Assembly (NCBI GenBank): GCA_009859145.1
Contig: VRVR01000044.1
Location: forward strand, 178,208-242,207
DNA from: Andalucia godoyi
Taxonomy: Eukaryota > Discoba > Jakobea > Jakobida > Andaluciidae
Length of the DNA: 64,000 nt
Direction: 5' to 3'
A program made the position numbers and the translations under genes. Every line of letters begins with the position of its first letter. The first letter of the stretch is position 1. The notes beneath the pieces are model-generated. The model searched no databases and had not been told where the DNA came from. It saw only the letters and a program-made list of their open reading frames with translations. Positions 18,896-27,263 of the stretch are shown here, piece by piece.

Positions 18896-21400
18896 ATGGG
18901 GCCAAACTGCTCTGCCAGAGAAGATGGAGAGCATCCACTATCATTAGCCCAGTCGAGGTCCGTATCGAGGCTGCACCTCGGATCGTCCTCGTCTTGCAAC
19001 ATTTCTTCACAGCCGAGCGAAGCTCCTGCTAGCTCGGTCGTTTCTGAATCACCTGCCTCGAGAATCCGGAGGTCTAAAGGGGTCCGTTCTCTGTCGCGAA
19101 TGAGTTCGACCAGAAGCACATTGAATCGTTTGGATGCTGAAATAACAGGGCTGACCCCGAGCAGCAGCGCCAGCATGAGGCCGGCGCACGAACAGGAGCT
19201 CGTCAATGCGCTTTTTTCCAAGTTTTCCAATGCTGAAGGCCATTCGGGCAGCGATCTCATGGAGGGCGGCGCGCTTGCACGTTCTGCGAGTGCTGCGTCT
19301 TGCTTGAAACCCAAACACCTTCGCGGAAACGATTCGCATCGAACGGTACCGGAAAGCAGGGTGGCGTCATCGTCGTCCACGAAGACGCTGGCGTTGAACG
19401 TCAATGTTCCGCCTACAAAGATGGCGAGCAAGTGCAGTATTTTACCAAGTTTGCACCAAAACAAGGATCGAGGTGGGCGAATCACTTCGTCTTTTCGGAA
19501 TCAGACAAGAGGACCGCCTCCATCGCCCGTATTGTCACAACTTCCCTTCGCAGATAATCTCGACTGTCTGCAGATTGTCGACCAACTGAAAGAAGGAGGC
19601 AACGGAGAAGGCGACGAAGAGCTTAAAAAGAAGACTGATGAGCGGACAAGGGTTTCTGCTCATTTCGTTGCCAAACTTCCACAGTGCAGCGAACTCCTCG
19701 GAAACATGCGCTGTTCAGCAGAAAGATCGGCGTTGGAGTGCGATACCGAGTCGGAGAGTCCTGCTGGGTCTCCTTGTGCGGCTGTCGGAAACATTTCGCA
19801 CCGGAAGCACAACCTTGCGGGTTCAGCATCCAGCAACGCCCCCGTAACGATCCCATCGTCCTGCTCCTCCACAGAGCCGCCTTCCTCTGTCGTGAGTCCT
19901 GCTGCCAAACACGGGAGTAATTCTTCCAGAAGCAAAGTCCCTCAGCTGGTGTCCCTTGGGTCGTCGATGTCTCTTCTTTCTCAAGCGTCGTCTGCACTGA
20001 CGCAGCTGTCTGCGGACAAATCAGAACACGCCTTGTGTGGGTCTCGTGAAGATTCGTCGTCGAATGTTCTTGGTGAGGATGCCGGCGTTTTCGCTGGGCA
20101 ATCTGACGATGGACAGCCGGGAACAGAATTCTCGACGGTTGCGGTTGCGGTTGCGGTTGCGATGCGTCCGCAAATGGTCGAACAACTCATCAATACAGCT
20201 CAACCATCCTCATCAAAGCTAGATTTGAAGCCCAATCGAGTATCAGTGCTCTCAAAGGTTAGCAACACCCTTTCTGCAACCGCCATTTCGTCGTCGTCTT
20301 CTGATACATACTCCTCTAAGATCAGAAATGATCAGGCTGGAAGAGACTACGTACTCAAAACGCCACGCTCCGCTCGTCAAGCGGTGTTTGGAGCGCCAAT
20401 GCCCCAACCAAAGGCGACCCTTCGCAACATTGTTGCGCTTCTTACATCGATTGAGAATCGTTCTGTTGTTTCCGCGAATGCCATTGCAAATTCGCAGTGG
20501 TCTGTGCAGGTAAGGGGTGAATCATCAACATCGTCACCATCGCGATTTGGACTGCACCGATCGTCCACTGTTTCGTTTCTTGATCGAAGCTCGCAGATGC
20601 AGGACATTGGGGGCATGATGGCTCCTGTCGAGGAAACGCTGACGGTTCTGTCGAAGCCCACATTGCAAGTTGCCAGTGTTCCGACATGCATTCCAAGCGG
20701 CCAAGTTCGCCTGACCGCCGACTTTTCTTGCCCGTTCCTCTCCACCATACCTGCGCATTGCATTTCCTCTTCCCAAATCCAAAGCTCTTCAAAAAACAGC
20801 AGCAACAGCAACAGCAACAACAACATCAGTGGGGCCAGCAGAGGTGGCGCGAAGACCGAAATTATTGTTCTTTCGCTCGAGAACTCCTTTTCGTTTCCAA
20901 TGCGATTGTGCGTATACTGTCTTGTTTCTCCAAGTGTGGTTCAAAATCTCTCCTTCTGCGTTCTTCCGCAGACCACATCGACGCTGACGCTGTGTGCGCT
21001 AGCGGTGTTGCGTGTTGAGGCAGTGCACGGTTGGTATCGAGCTGCATTCCAAGCCGTGGCGTCTTCGACAAACTACCGATCTGTGCATGTGGCCTTTGAC
21101 TTTGTCTCTCCTGAGCGTGCCGCCGAGCTGCGCAGATGCAGAAAGAGGCAAGTGAGTTCCGATGGCCGTGTTCCACAAATATTACAAGTCGTGGATATGA
21201 CAGTGCAGCTCGTCAGCCACGTCCGTGTCGGAAACGAGTGGCGCTGCATCAAGACTCGCAACGAGTTCATTCGGCACGACGGAGGACTCGAGTGCGACTG
21301 GAAAATATCAATTCCGCCTTCCATCTCCAGTGCAGTTCCCCTCTCCTGCCTTCCTACCGATACCTCTCTCTGCGTACGAACATCATTTGCGGATTCCTAA
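18896..21400 (+). CDS. Serine-rich orphan protein with ordered C-terminal domain
   Basis: 834 residues. Roughly the first 600 are disordered and very rich in Ser, Thr and Pro. A short Asn/Ser run (about 635-645) precedes an ordered ~180-residue C-terminal domain with alternating hydrophobics (IIVLSLENSFSFPMRLCVYC, then VEAVHGWYRAAFQAVAS, VHVAFDFVSPERAAELRRC, VQLVSHVRVGNEW). That pattern suggests a beta-sandwich or C2-like fold. I do not recognise it. It ends 250 bases from the convergent TMEM216 gene. Confidence 0.75.
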   Translation: MGPNCSAREDGEHPLSLAQSRSVSRLHLGSSSSCNISSQPSEAPASSVVSESPASRIRRSKGVRSLSRMSSTRSTLNRLDAEITGLTPSSSASMRPAHEQELVNALFSKFSNAEGHSGSDLMEGGALARSASAASCLKPKHLRGNDSHRTVPESRVASSSSTKTLALNVNVPPTKMASKCSILPSLHQNKDRGGRITSSFRNQTRGPPPSPVLSQLPFADNLDCLQIVDQLKEGGNGEGDEELKKKTDERTRVSAHFVAKLPQCSELLGNMRCSAERSALECDTESESPAGSPCAAVGNISHRKHNLAGSASSNAPVTIPSSCSSTEPPSSVVSPAAKHGSNSSRSKVPQLVSLGSSMSLLSQASSALTQLSADKSEHALCGSREDSSSNVLGEDAGVFAGQSDDGQPGTEFSTVAVAVAVAMRPQMVEQLINTAQPSSSKLDLKPNRVSVLSKVSNTLSATAISSSSSDTYSSKIRNDQAGRDYVLKTPRSARQAVFGAPMPQPKATLRNIVALLTSIENRSVVSANAIANSQWSVQVRGESSTSSPSRFGLHRSSTVSFLDRSSQMQDIGGMMAPVEETLTVLSKPTLQVASVPTCIPSGQVRLTADFSCPFLSTIPAHCISSSQIQSSSKNSSNSNSNNNISGASRGGAKTEIIVLSLENSFSFPMRLCVYCLVSPSVVQNLSFCVLPQTTSTLTLCALAVLRVEAVHGWYRAAFQAVASSTNYRSVHVAFDFVSPERAAELRRCRKRQVSSDGRVPQILQVVDMTVQLVSHVRVGNEWRCIKTRNEFIRHDGGLECDWKISIPPSISSAVPLSCLPTDTSLCVRTSFADS

Positions 21401-21553
21401 ACCATTATCCATTTTTATCCGAACATTTTTAAATGAAAAGAAATTTAAGAAGGAGGGGGAAAATAACACACCTCGTGTGAAGCACTTCTCTTTTTTTCCA
21501 TTCTTCTGTTTACTACTGCTGTCTGTGATGCAGAGAGTACACACACACACTCC

Positions 21554-21555
<2 letters not shown>

Positions 21556-21582
<27 letters not shown>
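21556..21582. repeat. (CA)n microsatellite between convergent genes
   Basis: An uninterrupted CA run, with an impure one just before it (21538-21555), lies between the stops of the Ser-rich orphan and TMEM216. It probably falls in a 3' UTR. Confidence 0.9.
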
Positions 21583-21584
<2 letters not shown>

Positions 21585-21651
21585 TATTTGGCAATTCCCT
21601 ATGTACATCCGTGCGTGCCAAAGAGTGGAGGAGAGTTCGTTGACTGTTGAG

Positions 21652-22104
21652 CTATGCAAAGGAGTGTACTCGTTTGATCGAGTACATGGTGACGAGGCAA
21701 AGGAGCATTTGCGTGCAGTTGACAGCAAGCATGATTGCGCCAATGACGAAATCGAGCTGGAGCACATAGATCTGAAGCGACATGTAGTAGACGTTCGCGA
21801 CGATGATTCCGACCGACAGCACGAGAAATCCAATCAACGGTCGTATTCGCTCGAGCTTGTTTCCCATGTTTCCAAGCAGCAATCGAACCGATTCGACGAA
21901 TGCATAGATGAATAAAAATGCGATTTCCCAGCCGTATGCGTCTCCACCGGACGATGACGACGACGATGACGGATACGGAAGAAGGACGCCCTTGTAGATC
22001 AGATCAGCAAGATTGATAATCAGATAAGGAACTGTAAAATACGCTCCGCAAAAAAGAAGCATTTGAAAAGGCAGCGACGATGTCCACTGCTCACGCCGCC
22101 TCAT
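21652..22104 (-). CDS. TMEM216-type ciliary transition-zone membrane protein
   Basis: 150 residues from the ATG at 22104. It has four hydrophobic segments with the family pattern: SLPFQMLLFCGAYFTVPYL, then LADLIYKGVLLPYP, AFLFIYAFVESVRLLLGNMGN, and YYMSLQIYVLQLDFVIGAIM. The KGVLLPYP and E-x-x-R-L-x-x-G-x-x-GN signatures are those of the Tmem17/TMEM216 family, part of the MKS module that gates the ciliary base. It is slightly divergent from animal TMEM216 by a Ser/Gly insert after the first loop. This is the best single indicator that the organism builds cilia. Just 5' of the ATG on this strand is a possible splice acceptor, TTTTTTCCTAG, so a 5' leader intron is possible. Confidence 0.85.
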   Translation of the reverse strand: MRRREQWTSSLPFQMLLFCGAYFTVPYLIINLADLIYKGVLLPYPSSSSSSSGGDAYGWEIAFLFIYAFVESVRLLLGNMGNKLERIRPLIGFLVLSVGIIVANVYYMSLQIYVLQLDFVIGAIMLAVNCTQMLLCLVTMYSIKRVHSFA

Positions 22105-22339
22105 CCTCGTCACACCCTGCTCCTTCTCCTAGGAAAAAAGAAATAATTTTCAAGAATAATTCCAAAAAGTAATCTGAATAATTGGGATAATTGGATTTGG
22201 TAAATGTTTTTTTTTGTATTTTTGTATTTTTGTATTTTTGTGTTCTGTTTTTTATTTTTGTTGAAAAATGAATTGAGAAACGGATGACCGTTTTGTTTCA
22301 TGAGCATCAAACAGCATCTTACTGGAAGCTTATGTTGAT

Positions 22340-22905
22340 CTAACCCTATGGAGACGCGATGTTCCTACCGTAGTCAAGTCTAGAATTTCTCATTTTTTCC
22401 CTTCACTTTGTTTTTCCCTTTCTTTCTATGATTTCTGTTTGTTGGTGTTTTATAATCGAACCCTCAAGCAGAACCGCATCAGAGACAGAACGTCTCATGG
22501 CTCCAAAGAGGGATCTTCTCAACAAACTCAATCCGGCCATGCCCTGAAGATAGCGAGAACCAAGGAACCCGTGGATTCCCTTCTCGTCGCAACTTGCTGA
22601 GCAAGCTGATGATCATCAAATCACGAAGATGTGATCGATTGCGCGTTTGGAATGCGCTTTCAAGTCAGAGAACAAGAAGGAGCAAAGGCAAAAGCGTGGC
22701 CAGGCGCGATGTGTCGCACCGCCGACCACATTCTGTTTCCTCCAACGTTCATTTTTTTGGAATGTTGAATCGATTGCGGAGTATGTTGGTTGCGCGATTG
22801 CCCTTTGACTGCATTGAAGAATTGGTGCTCGCCCCAATTAACAAAAACAAAAACAAAAACAAAAACAAAAACAAAAACATGTGGCTTGGATCCTGTCTTT
22901 GGCGG
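22340..22905 (-). mobile_element. M2 dispersed repeat, reverse, interrupted copy
   Basis: In reverse orientation 22364-22600 matches the M2 copies at 56206 and 62145: the end block CTACCGTAGTCAAGTCTAGA, then TTTTATAATCGAACCCTCAAG, then TGGCTCCAAAGAGGGATCTT. A second block at 22878-22905 (ACATGTGGCTTGGATCCTGT) matches the other end of M2. Between them lies about 280 bases of unrelated or diverged DNA with an AAAAAC repeat (22842-22878). It lies between the divergent starts of TMEM216 and Rpp38. Confidence 0.7.
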
Positions 22906-23130
22906 CAGCGTAGTCGATGACGAAAACGAGCGGAGCGGAAGGATGCAAACAAGGCGGCTACCCTCAAGTTGTCTGGAATTGATGCTGCAGACAGAAAATC
23001 CGGACTCTTTTTCCCTCGGCGTTTCTGTCAGCTGTGTTTCTTTTGAATTCCGGTATTGGGTTAATAGAATAATGGAAATAGAAGAAAAGAAAGGAAAGAA
23101 AAACGACAATAACAAACAAACAAAAAGGAC

Positions 23131-23844
23131 ATGTCCATTCGAGAAAAAATAGCGACGAAACCAGCGTTTAAGTTGTATGTCGATTCACCGTACACGACCC
23201 GTCTTCGGGTTCCCAATGCCCTCTCGCTGAAGATGATCGAAGAGATCCTGAACAGCGTGCCACCGCCCGTAGCCAGCCCCTCGGCGACCGTTATTGGCCT
23301 ATCGGCGTGCATACGAGCGTTGCAGCAACAGAAGCTCGGTCTGCTGTTCGTGGCGGGATCCGTGCGACATCCGCCATTTCCGTCATCGTCATCGTCGTCG
23401 TCATCAACAACGGCTTCGAAATCGACGCATCCCCAAGCACACGAGGACGAGGAGTCGTCGGCAACGGTGGATCTTGCAGGAGGCCTTCCGCGGTCCATGA
23501 CGGCCCATCTTGTGCACTTGTGTCGGGCTTCCGACTGCGCATTGTGTGTTCTTCCTGGCGGAAAGCCCGTCCTTCACCGCCTCTTTTCACACCTCATCCT
23601 TGATCAGGCATCCTCCTCCTCCTCCTCGTCGTCGATACAAAAGAGCAGACGCAAAAAGGAGACGAAAAGCGTGTCGATCGTGGGAATTCGAAAGAGTGCT
23701 GACAAAGATGATGCAGAGTGGGCGAGAAGGATTATCGCGCTCTGCCCGGATGCATACATTCCATGGCTCGTGCCAGGCCGCTTCTACGCCCCGAAAACCA
23801 TTCTTCGGAAATCCGGTGTCCATTCCCATCCACAAGAACAGTAG
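23131..23844 (+). CDS. RPP38: RNase P/MRP protein Rpp38 (L7Ae-like)
   Basis: 237 residues. An N-terminal SPYTTRLRVPNAL resembles the NPYIIRWSAL-type segment of human RPP38. An L7Ae/eL8 fold follows: VIGLSACIRALQQQKLGLLF, then HLVHLCRASDCALCVLPG. The family-like C-terminal IIALCPDAYIPWLVPGRF comes last. Two Ser-rich inserts interrupt the L7Ae domain. Rpp38/Pop3 binds kink-turns in the RNase P and MRP RNAs for tRNA and rRNA processing. The assignment rests on motif order, not on overall identity. A stand-alone L7Ae-like protein is the alternative. Confidence 0.72.
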   Translation: MSIREKIATKPAFKLYVDSPYTTRLRVPNALSLKMIEEILNSVPPPVASPSATVIGLSACIRALQQQKLGLLFVAGSVRHPPFPSSSSSSSSTTASKSTHPQAHEDEESSATVDLAGGLPRSMTAHLVHLCRASDCALCVLPGGKPVLHRLFSHLILDQASSSSSSSSIQKSRRKKETKSVSIVGIRKSADKDDAEWARRIIALCPDAYIPWLVPGRFYAPKTILRKSGVHSHPQEQ

Positions 23845-23907
23845 AATAAACATTAAAAATAAATAATGCTGATAGTAATAAGATGAAAAGAGAAAGCAAA
23901 AGCAGAC

Positions 23908-24512
23908 CTAGATGCGGGATTGCTTGATCCAGTGGGAAAACAACTGAAGCAGAAACTGGCAATCCTTTTCATAATCGCGGTTCGCCAGCGCCTGGAACAC
24001 AGCGACTCTTCTCTTCTTGTTCGCACTTCCCTCATCGCCCCTCCTTCCTTGCTGCCGCCTCTTCTTCTGCATTCTGGCTCCACCACTCTCTTCGTGCTCT
24101 TCGTGCTTCTCCTCCTCTTTTCCGACCATTACAACGTCACCAGCGCCATCCTTGCCATCGTCCTTGGACTGATAGTTTTCGTCTGCGTGGGACGAGCCGA
24201 CAGGTTGGTCGGTCTGCGCAGACTGGAGCAGCTGTGCCTTCTCCATTGTCGGAAACCTCTTTTTACGCTCTTCAAGATACGTCTCTAGATCAAGAACTTC
24301 GACAAACGGAATTCCATCGCGGTTCGACACTCGGTGACCCTTCCCACTCGCCGGCGTCGGTGTCGCATTCCCACCCCGCCCTCTTCCTCTCCCTTTTCCT
24401 CCTCCCCTTCCTCTCCCTCTTTCCCTTCCCCTCTCCCGTCCTCTGTCTCGCTCTGGGCCACTCAGTCCTGCAGTGGCAGCAGCGTTTACAACAGATGCTG
24501 GACCAAGCACTG

Positions 24513-24543
<31 letters not shown>

Positions 24544-24606
24544 TGATGATGATGGAGGTGGCGGTGGCGGTGGGGCAATGAGGGGAATCGGGATTGGTCG
24601 GCTCAT
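23908..24606 (-). CDS. NUFIP1-like snoRNP assembly protein
   Basis: 232 residues. A Pro/Ser-rich N-terminus is followed by an Arg/Gly repeat segment (about 52-80), then FVEVLDLETYLEERKKRFPT, which matches the NUFIP1 conserved peptide (I-x-x-W-x-x-E-R-K-x-x-Y/F-P-T). A basic bipartite NLS-like stretch and a C-terminal helix resembling NUFIP family tails (FQALANRDYEKDCQFLLQLF) come last. NUFIP1/Rsa1 helps assemble box C/D snoRNPs with the R2TP complex. The C-terminal helix and the peptide together make the call reasonable but not certain. It is convergent with RPP38, 63 bases apart. Confidence 0.55.
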
Positions 24607-25195
24607 TTTGCTTTCAAGAGATCGATCTCGCGGTGAAGGTCACAACTCGCAAGCCTTTCACGCGCGAGAGAAGCAGCACGAAAGAGCCAAAAATAAAATA
24701 ATAGCAATAATAACACGAAAAGACGACAAAAGAAAAAATGTGCATGAAAGAGAAACGTGCTGGAAGAATCAAGCGCCAAGCATCAATTTCGGCGGGGGTA
24801 CAGTACGATCAAGGATCCTCCGCCTCTTCCAAAAAAGGAAATCTGTCCTACTCGGCGTGCCTAAGAAAAGACTGCACTACAGTACTTCGTTTCCCCCCGT
24901 TTTTCTTTTCTGTCTTTCTCAACTTGGATCCGTTTTTAGCTTTTCCCGCAAGAAACGCAAAAGCAAAAGGCTCGGTCCGCTGTTTCTTGTCGTGAAAATG
25001 CCTCACATACAGCATCGCACAGTGATCTTTTGCATCCCGTTCTTGTGCGCCGGTACTACTTTCGACGTGCTTGTTTCTTCGACTCTAGAGATCTCACCGA
25101 TACTTGCTCTTGGGTTTTGTTTTGTTTAGTTTTGTGTTTCTTTTCATTTTTTCATTATTAAATTTTGAACAAGCGGTCCAGCTTGCTTTGTGCAT
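24607..25195. other. Intergenic region, no supported gene
   Basis: The 0.59-kb region sits between the divergent NUFIP1-like and Myb genes. TTTTCCCGC near 24945 resembles an E2F site and T-rich stretches precede the Myb start. The open frame through 24473-25129 is mostly the antisense of the poly-Ser coding repeat followed by anonymous sequence. Confidence 0.4.
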
Positions 25196-26296
25196 ATGAT
25201 CGCGTCGCCGTCATCTCCACCATCATCGTCTGGACGTCGTCAACATAAAAGAGGACCACTGAATCGGTGGTCTGAGAATGAGGATTTGCAGCTTGTATGT
25301 GCCATCCAAGTGCATGGAACGTCGAACTGGTCGATCATCCGCAATGCAGTTGGCTCATCCAAGACTGTTGCATCGTGTTACCAGCGCTGGAACCGCGTCA
25401 TCAATCCGGCTCTTTCGAAGGGCCCGTTTTCCATAGAGGAGTACAGACGGCTTGCATTGGGCGTGATCGTGGAAGGAGAACAGTGGGCCAAGGTCGCAGA
25501 ATTGCTTCCGGGTCGCACAGACACACAGTGCAGAGCACGCTGGATGCAGGTCAAGCGCCAGAAGCATCCGCTGTATAGATTCCTTACACGGATGGTCCTC
25601 GGGTGGAAATCGAGCGCAGAGAGAGACGCGAATGCGGCGCTGCTGAGGAATCCAGAGTGGGCCCGCAGGCACTTTCCGGAACTTCCCGTCGCAGCGATGA
25701 TGCTTCACGTACAGTCTCAGCGAGCATTGCAGTCGAGCGCACCGGCGGATGTGGCATGCATGGCATGCAGCACAGAGGGCACGTCATCGTCAGTCGCCGC
25801 CAATTGCAGCTGGCTCTGCCTTGAGAACCGACCAAGAGCATCATCATCACTGGTTTCTTCTTATTTCTCTGACAGTGACCATACTGCGGACAATGGGCAG
25901 AGCATCCACGGGTGTCCCATGCAGGTGCCAAGAGGTGCGGCGTGCACGAGGACGTCGACCTCATCTACGTACGCGGCGAAGGGGTGCTCTGGTGCAGTAA
26001 ACCCTGATGAACAACAGCAGCTGTCAAGTGACGAAAGTGTGCACGATGCGACGCCGGACGCTGCCGTAGCCGTAGCCGTAGCGACAGCGGCACTCGCCGA
26101 AGTGGATGTTGACGTTGACGTTGACGTTTCTGCACTCTCTTGTGCCGACACCGACTACTCTACGACCGTCACGATCGGAAATCTGATTTCGCAGTGTGCA
26201 TCCCGGACACACTGTAGCGAGACGGCACGAAGCGATACCAGCTTCGAGGACGAATATGCATTTGAAGATCCGTTTACGTCGTCGTCATGCATCTGA
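25196..26296 (+). CDS. Two-repeat Myb/SANT DNA-binding protein
   Basis: 366 residues from the ATG at 25196; the frame begins six bases earlier with a GTG. Two tandem Myb repeats occupy about residues 15-125: RWSENEDLQLVCAIQVHGTS with NWSIIRNAVG and CYQRWNRVINP, then FSIEEYRRLALGVIVEGEQW with AELLPGRTDTQCRARWMQVK. The tryptophan spacing and the NQCRxRW-like recognition helix fit an R2R3-type transcription factor or a SNAPc4/CEF1-like protein. The remaining two thirds are disordered, with a repeated Val-Asp tract (26103-26127) encoded by GTTGAC repeats. Confidence 0.85.
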   Translation: MIASPSSPPSSSGRRQHKRGPLNRWSENEDLQLVCAIQVHGTSNWSIIRNAVGSSKTVASCYQRWNRVINPALSKGPFSIEEYRRLALGVIVEGEQWAKVAELLPGRTDTQCRARWMQVKRQKHPLYRFLTRMVLGWKSSAERDANAALLRNPEWARRHFPELPVAAMMLHVQSQRALQSSAPADVACMACSTEGTSSSVAANCSWLCLENRPRASSSLVSSYFSDSDHTADNGQSIHGCPMQVPRGAACTRTSTSSTYAAKGCSGAVNPDEQQQLSSDESVHDATPDAAVAVAVATAALAEVDVDVDVDVSALSCADTDYSTTVTIGNLISQCASRTHCSETARSDTSFEDEYAFEDPFTSSSCI

Positions 26297-26351
26297 AAAA
26301 AGTCGAATTTTCCCCTGTCGCTGTTCGCTGTCGCCTGGGACGTTTGTTTTT

Positions 26352-26870
26352 CGCCTACATTGTACACTGAGTGTGCATGACCATCGCTAGTCATGCCGTA
26401 ACCACTGTTGCAACCTGGGCCATGTCGTCATGGACTGGACGGGGGGGGGATCAGCCCCAACACGTCTCGCGGCGTTCTTAGAATAAATGTTGTTGCACGC
26501 ATCCATTCCAATCGCGGACAATCCGGCATGAACACTGCGACATGCAAACACCCTCCAGTCCAGCGTTTCTTCCCTTCTGCCGGCTCCCTCCGCACCATAC
26601 GAAACGGGTCGAATTTCGGAAGTAGAATGCAGTCATACTCCCTCGCACAGCCATTTTGCAAGCCTGCGATGCATGTCCGCCGTCAGGTTGCAGATCTGCT
26701 GACGTATCCGCAATCACGCGCCTCTTGTCGAAATGGGACTTGGTTCTCGTCCCGCACGCCACTCAGTTGTGGAATGGACACGCCCCTGCGGTGGCCCAGC
26801 GTCACGGAAATGCCATACGTCTTGCGTAGCATGGCAGGGAATCATGGACACTTGCATCGCGTGGTAAAAG
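26352..26870 (-). pseudogene. Fanzor-derived element remnant with decayed reading frame
   Basis: Read on the minus strand. A start region MLRKTYGIS (ATG at 26832) resembles TLRKTCDIS in the element at 37851. Family blocks follow in shifting frames: ICNLTADMHRRLAKWLCE, then YDCILLPKFDPFRMVRRE, then a zinc-ribbon relic VCMSQCSCRIVRDWNG. At least two frameshifts and an internal loss are visible. The left boundary, CGCCTACATTGTACAC at 26352-26367, is the reverse complement of the 3' end of the elements at 29052 and 37851, so the boundary at that side is well supported. The right boundary is unclear. Confidence 0.65.
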
Positions 26871-27019
26871 AAAAGAAAACATGAACCGGCTATTCCGCCT
26901 AAACAGCCTCGAACCTTGGGTTGTTAAACGAGCAAACCCGGATTCACACTTCGTTTGCTTGCTGTTTTCGTACGTTCATGCATGTTGTTGTCGTCGTCTT
27001 TGTGAGAAACGGCTTGCCC

Positions 27020-27140
27020 TTTCCTTCTCCTTCTCCTTCTCCTTCTCCTTCTTTTTCTTTTTCTTTTTCTTTTCTTTTCTTTTTCTTTTCTTAATTTTCT
27101 TTTCTTAATTTTCTTTTCTTAATTTTCTTATTATTATTAT
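27020..27140. repeat. Polypyrimidine tract (CCTTCT and TTTTCTT repeats)
   Basis: CCTTCT and CTTTTTCTT units are followed by TTTTCTTAATT units. The tract lies about 120-240 bases before the start of the first multi-pass membrane protein gene and may act as a promoter pyrimidine stretch. No gene is seen in the rest of 26871-27263. Confidence 0.6.
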
Positions 27141-27263
27141 TTTGGGATGGGGAATGTCCATTCTTTTTCGCCCCCCTTCTTTCCCTGCTCTTTCGTGTGA
27201 ACAATAATCATCTGCAAAAGAGAAGAGAGTTAAGTAATTACTACTTTTTTGAATAATAGTACA

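Noticed and set aside
18896-18915. N-myristoylation of the Ser-rich orphan (MGPNCS)
   Set aside because: Proline directly after the N-terminal glycine is not tolerated by N-myristoyltransferase consensus.
21538-21582. CA repeats as a CRISPR-like array
   Set aside because: Plain dinucleotide microsatellites without spacers. The same holds at 4758, 7882, 36124 and 49631. The window is eukaryotic nuclear DNA.
23131-23844. Rpp38 gene as ribosomal protein eL8 or eL30
   Set aside because: The N-terminal SPYTTR and C-terminal IPWL blocks and the Ser inserts fit Rpp38, and core ribosomal signatures are absent.
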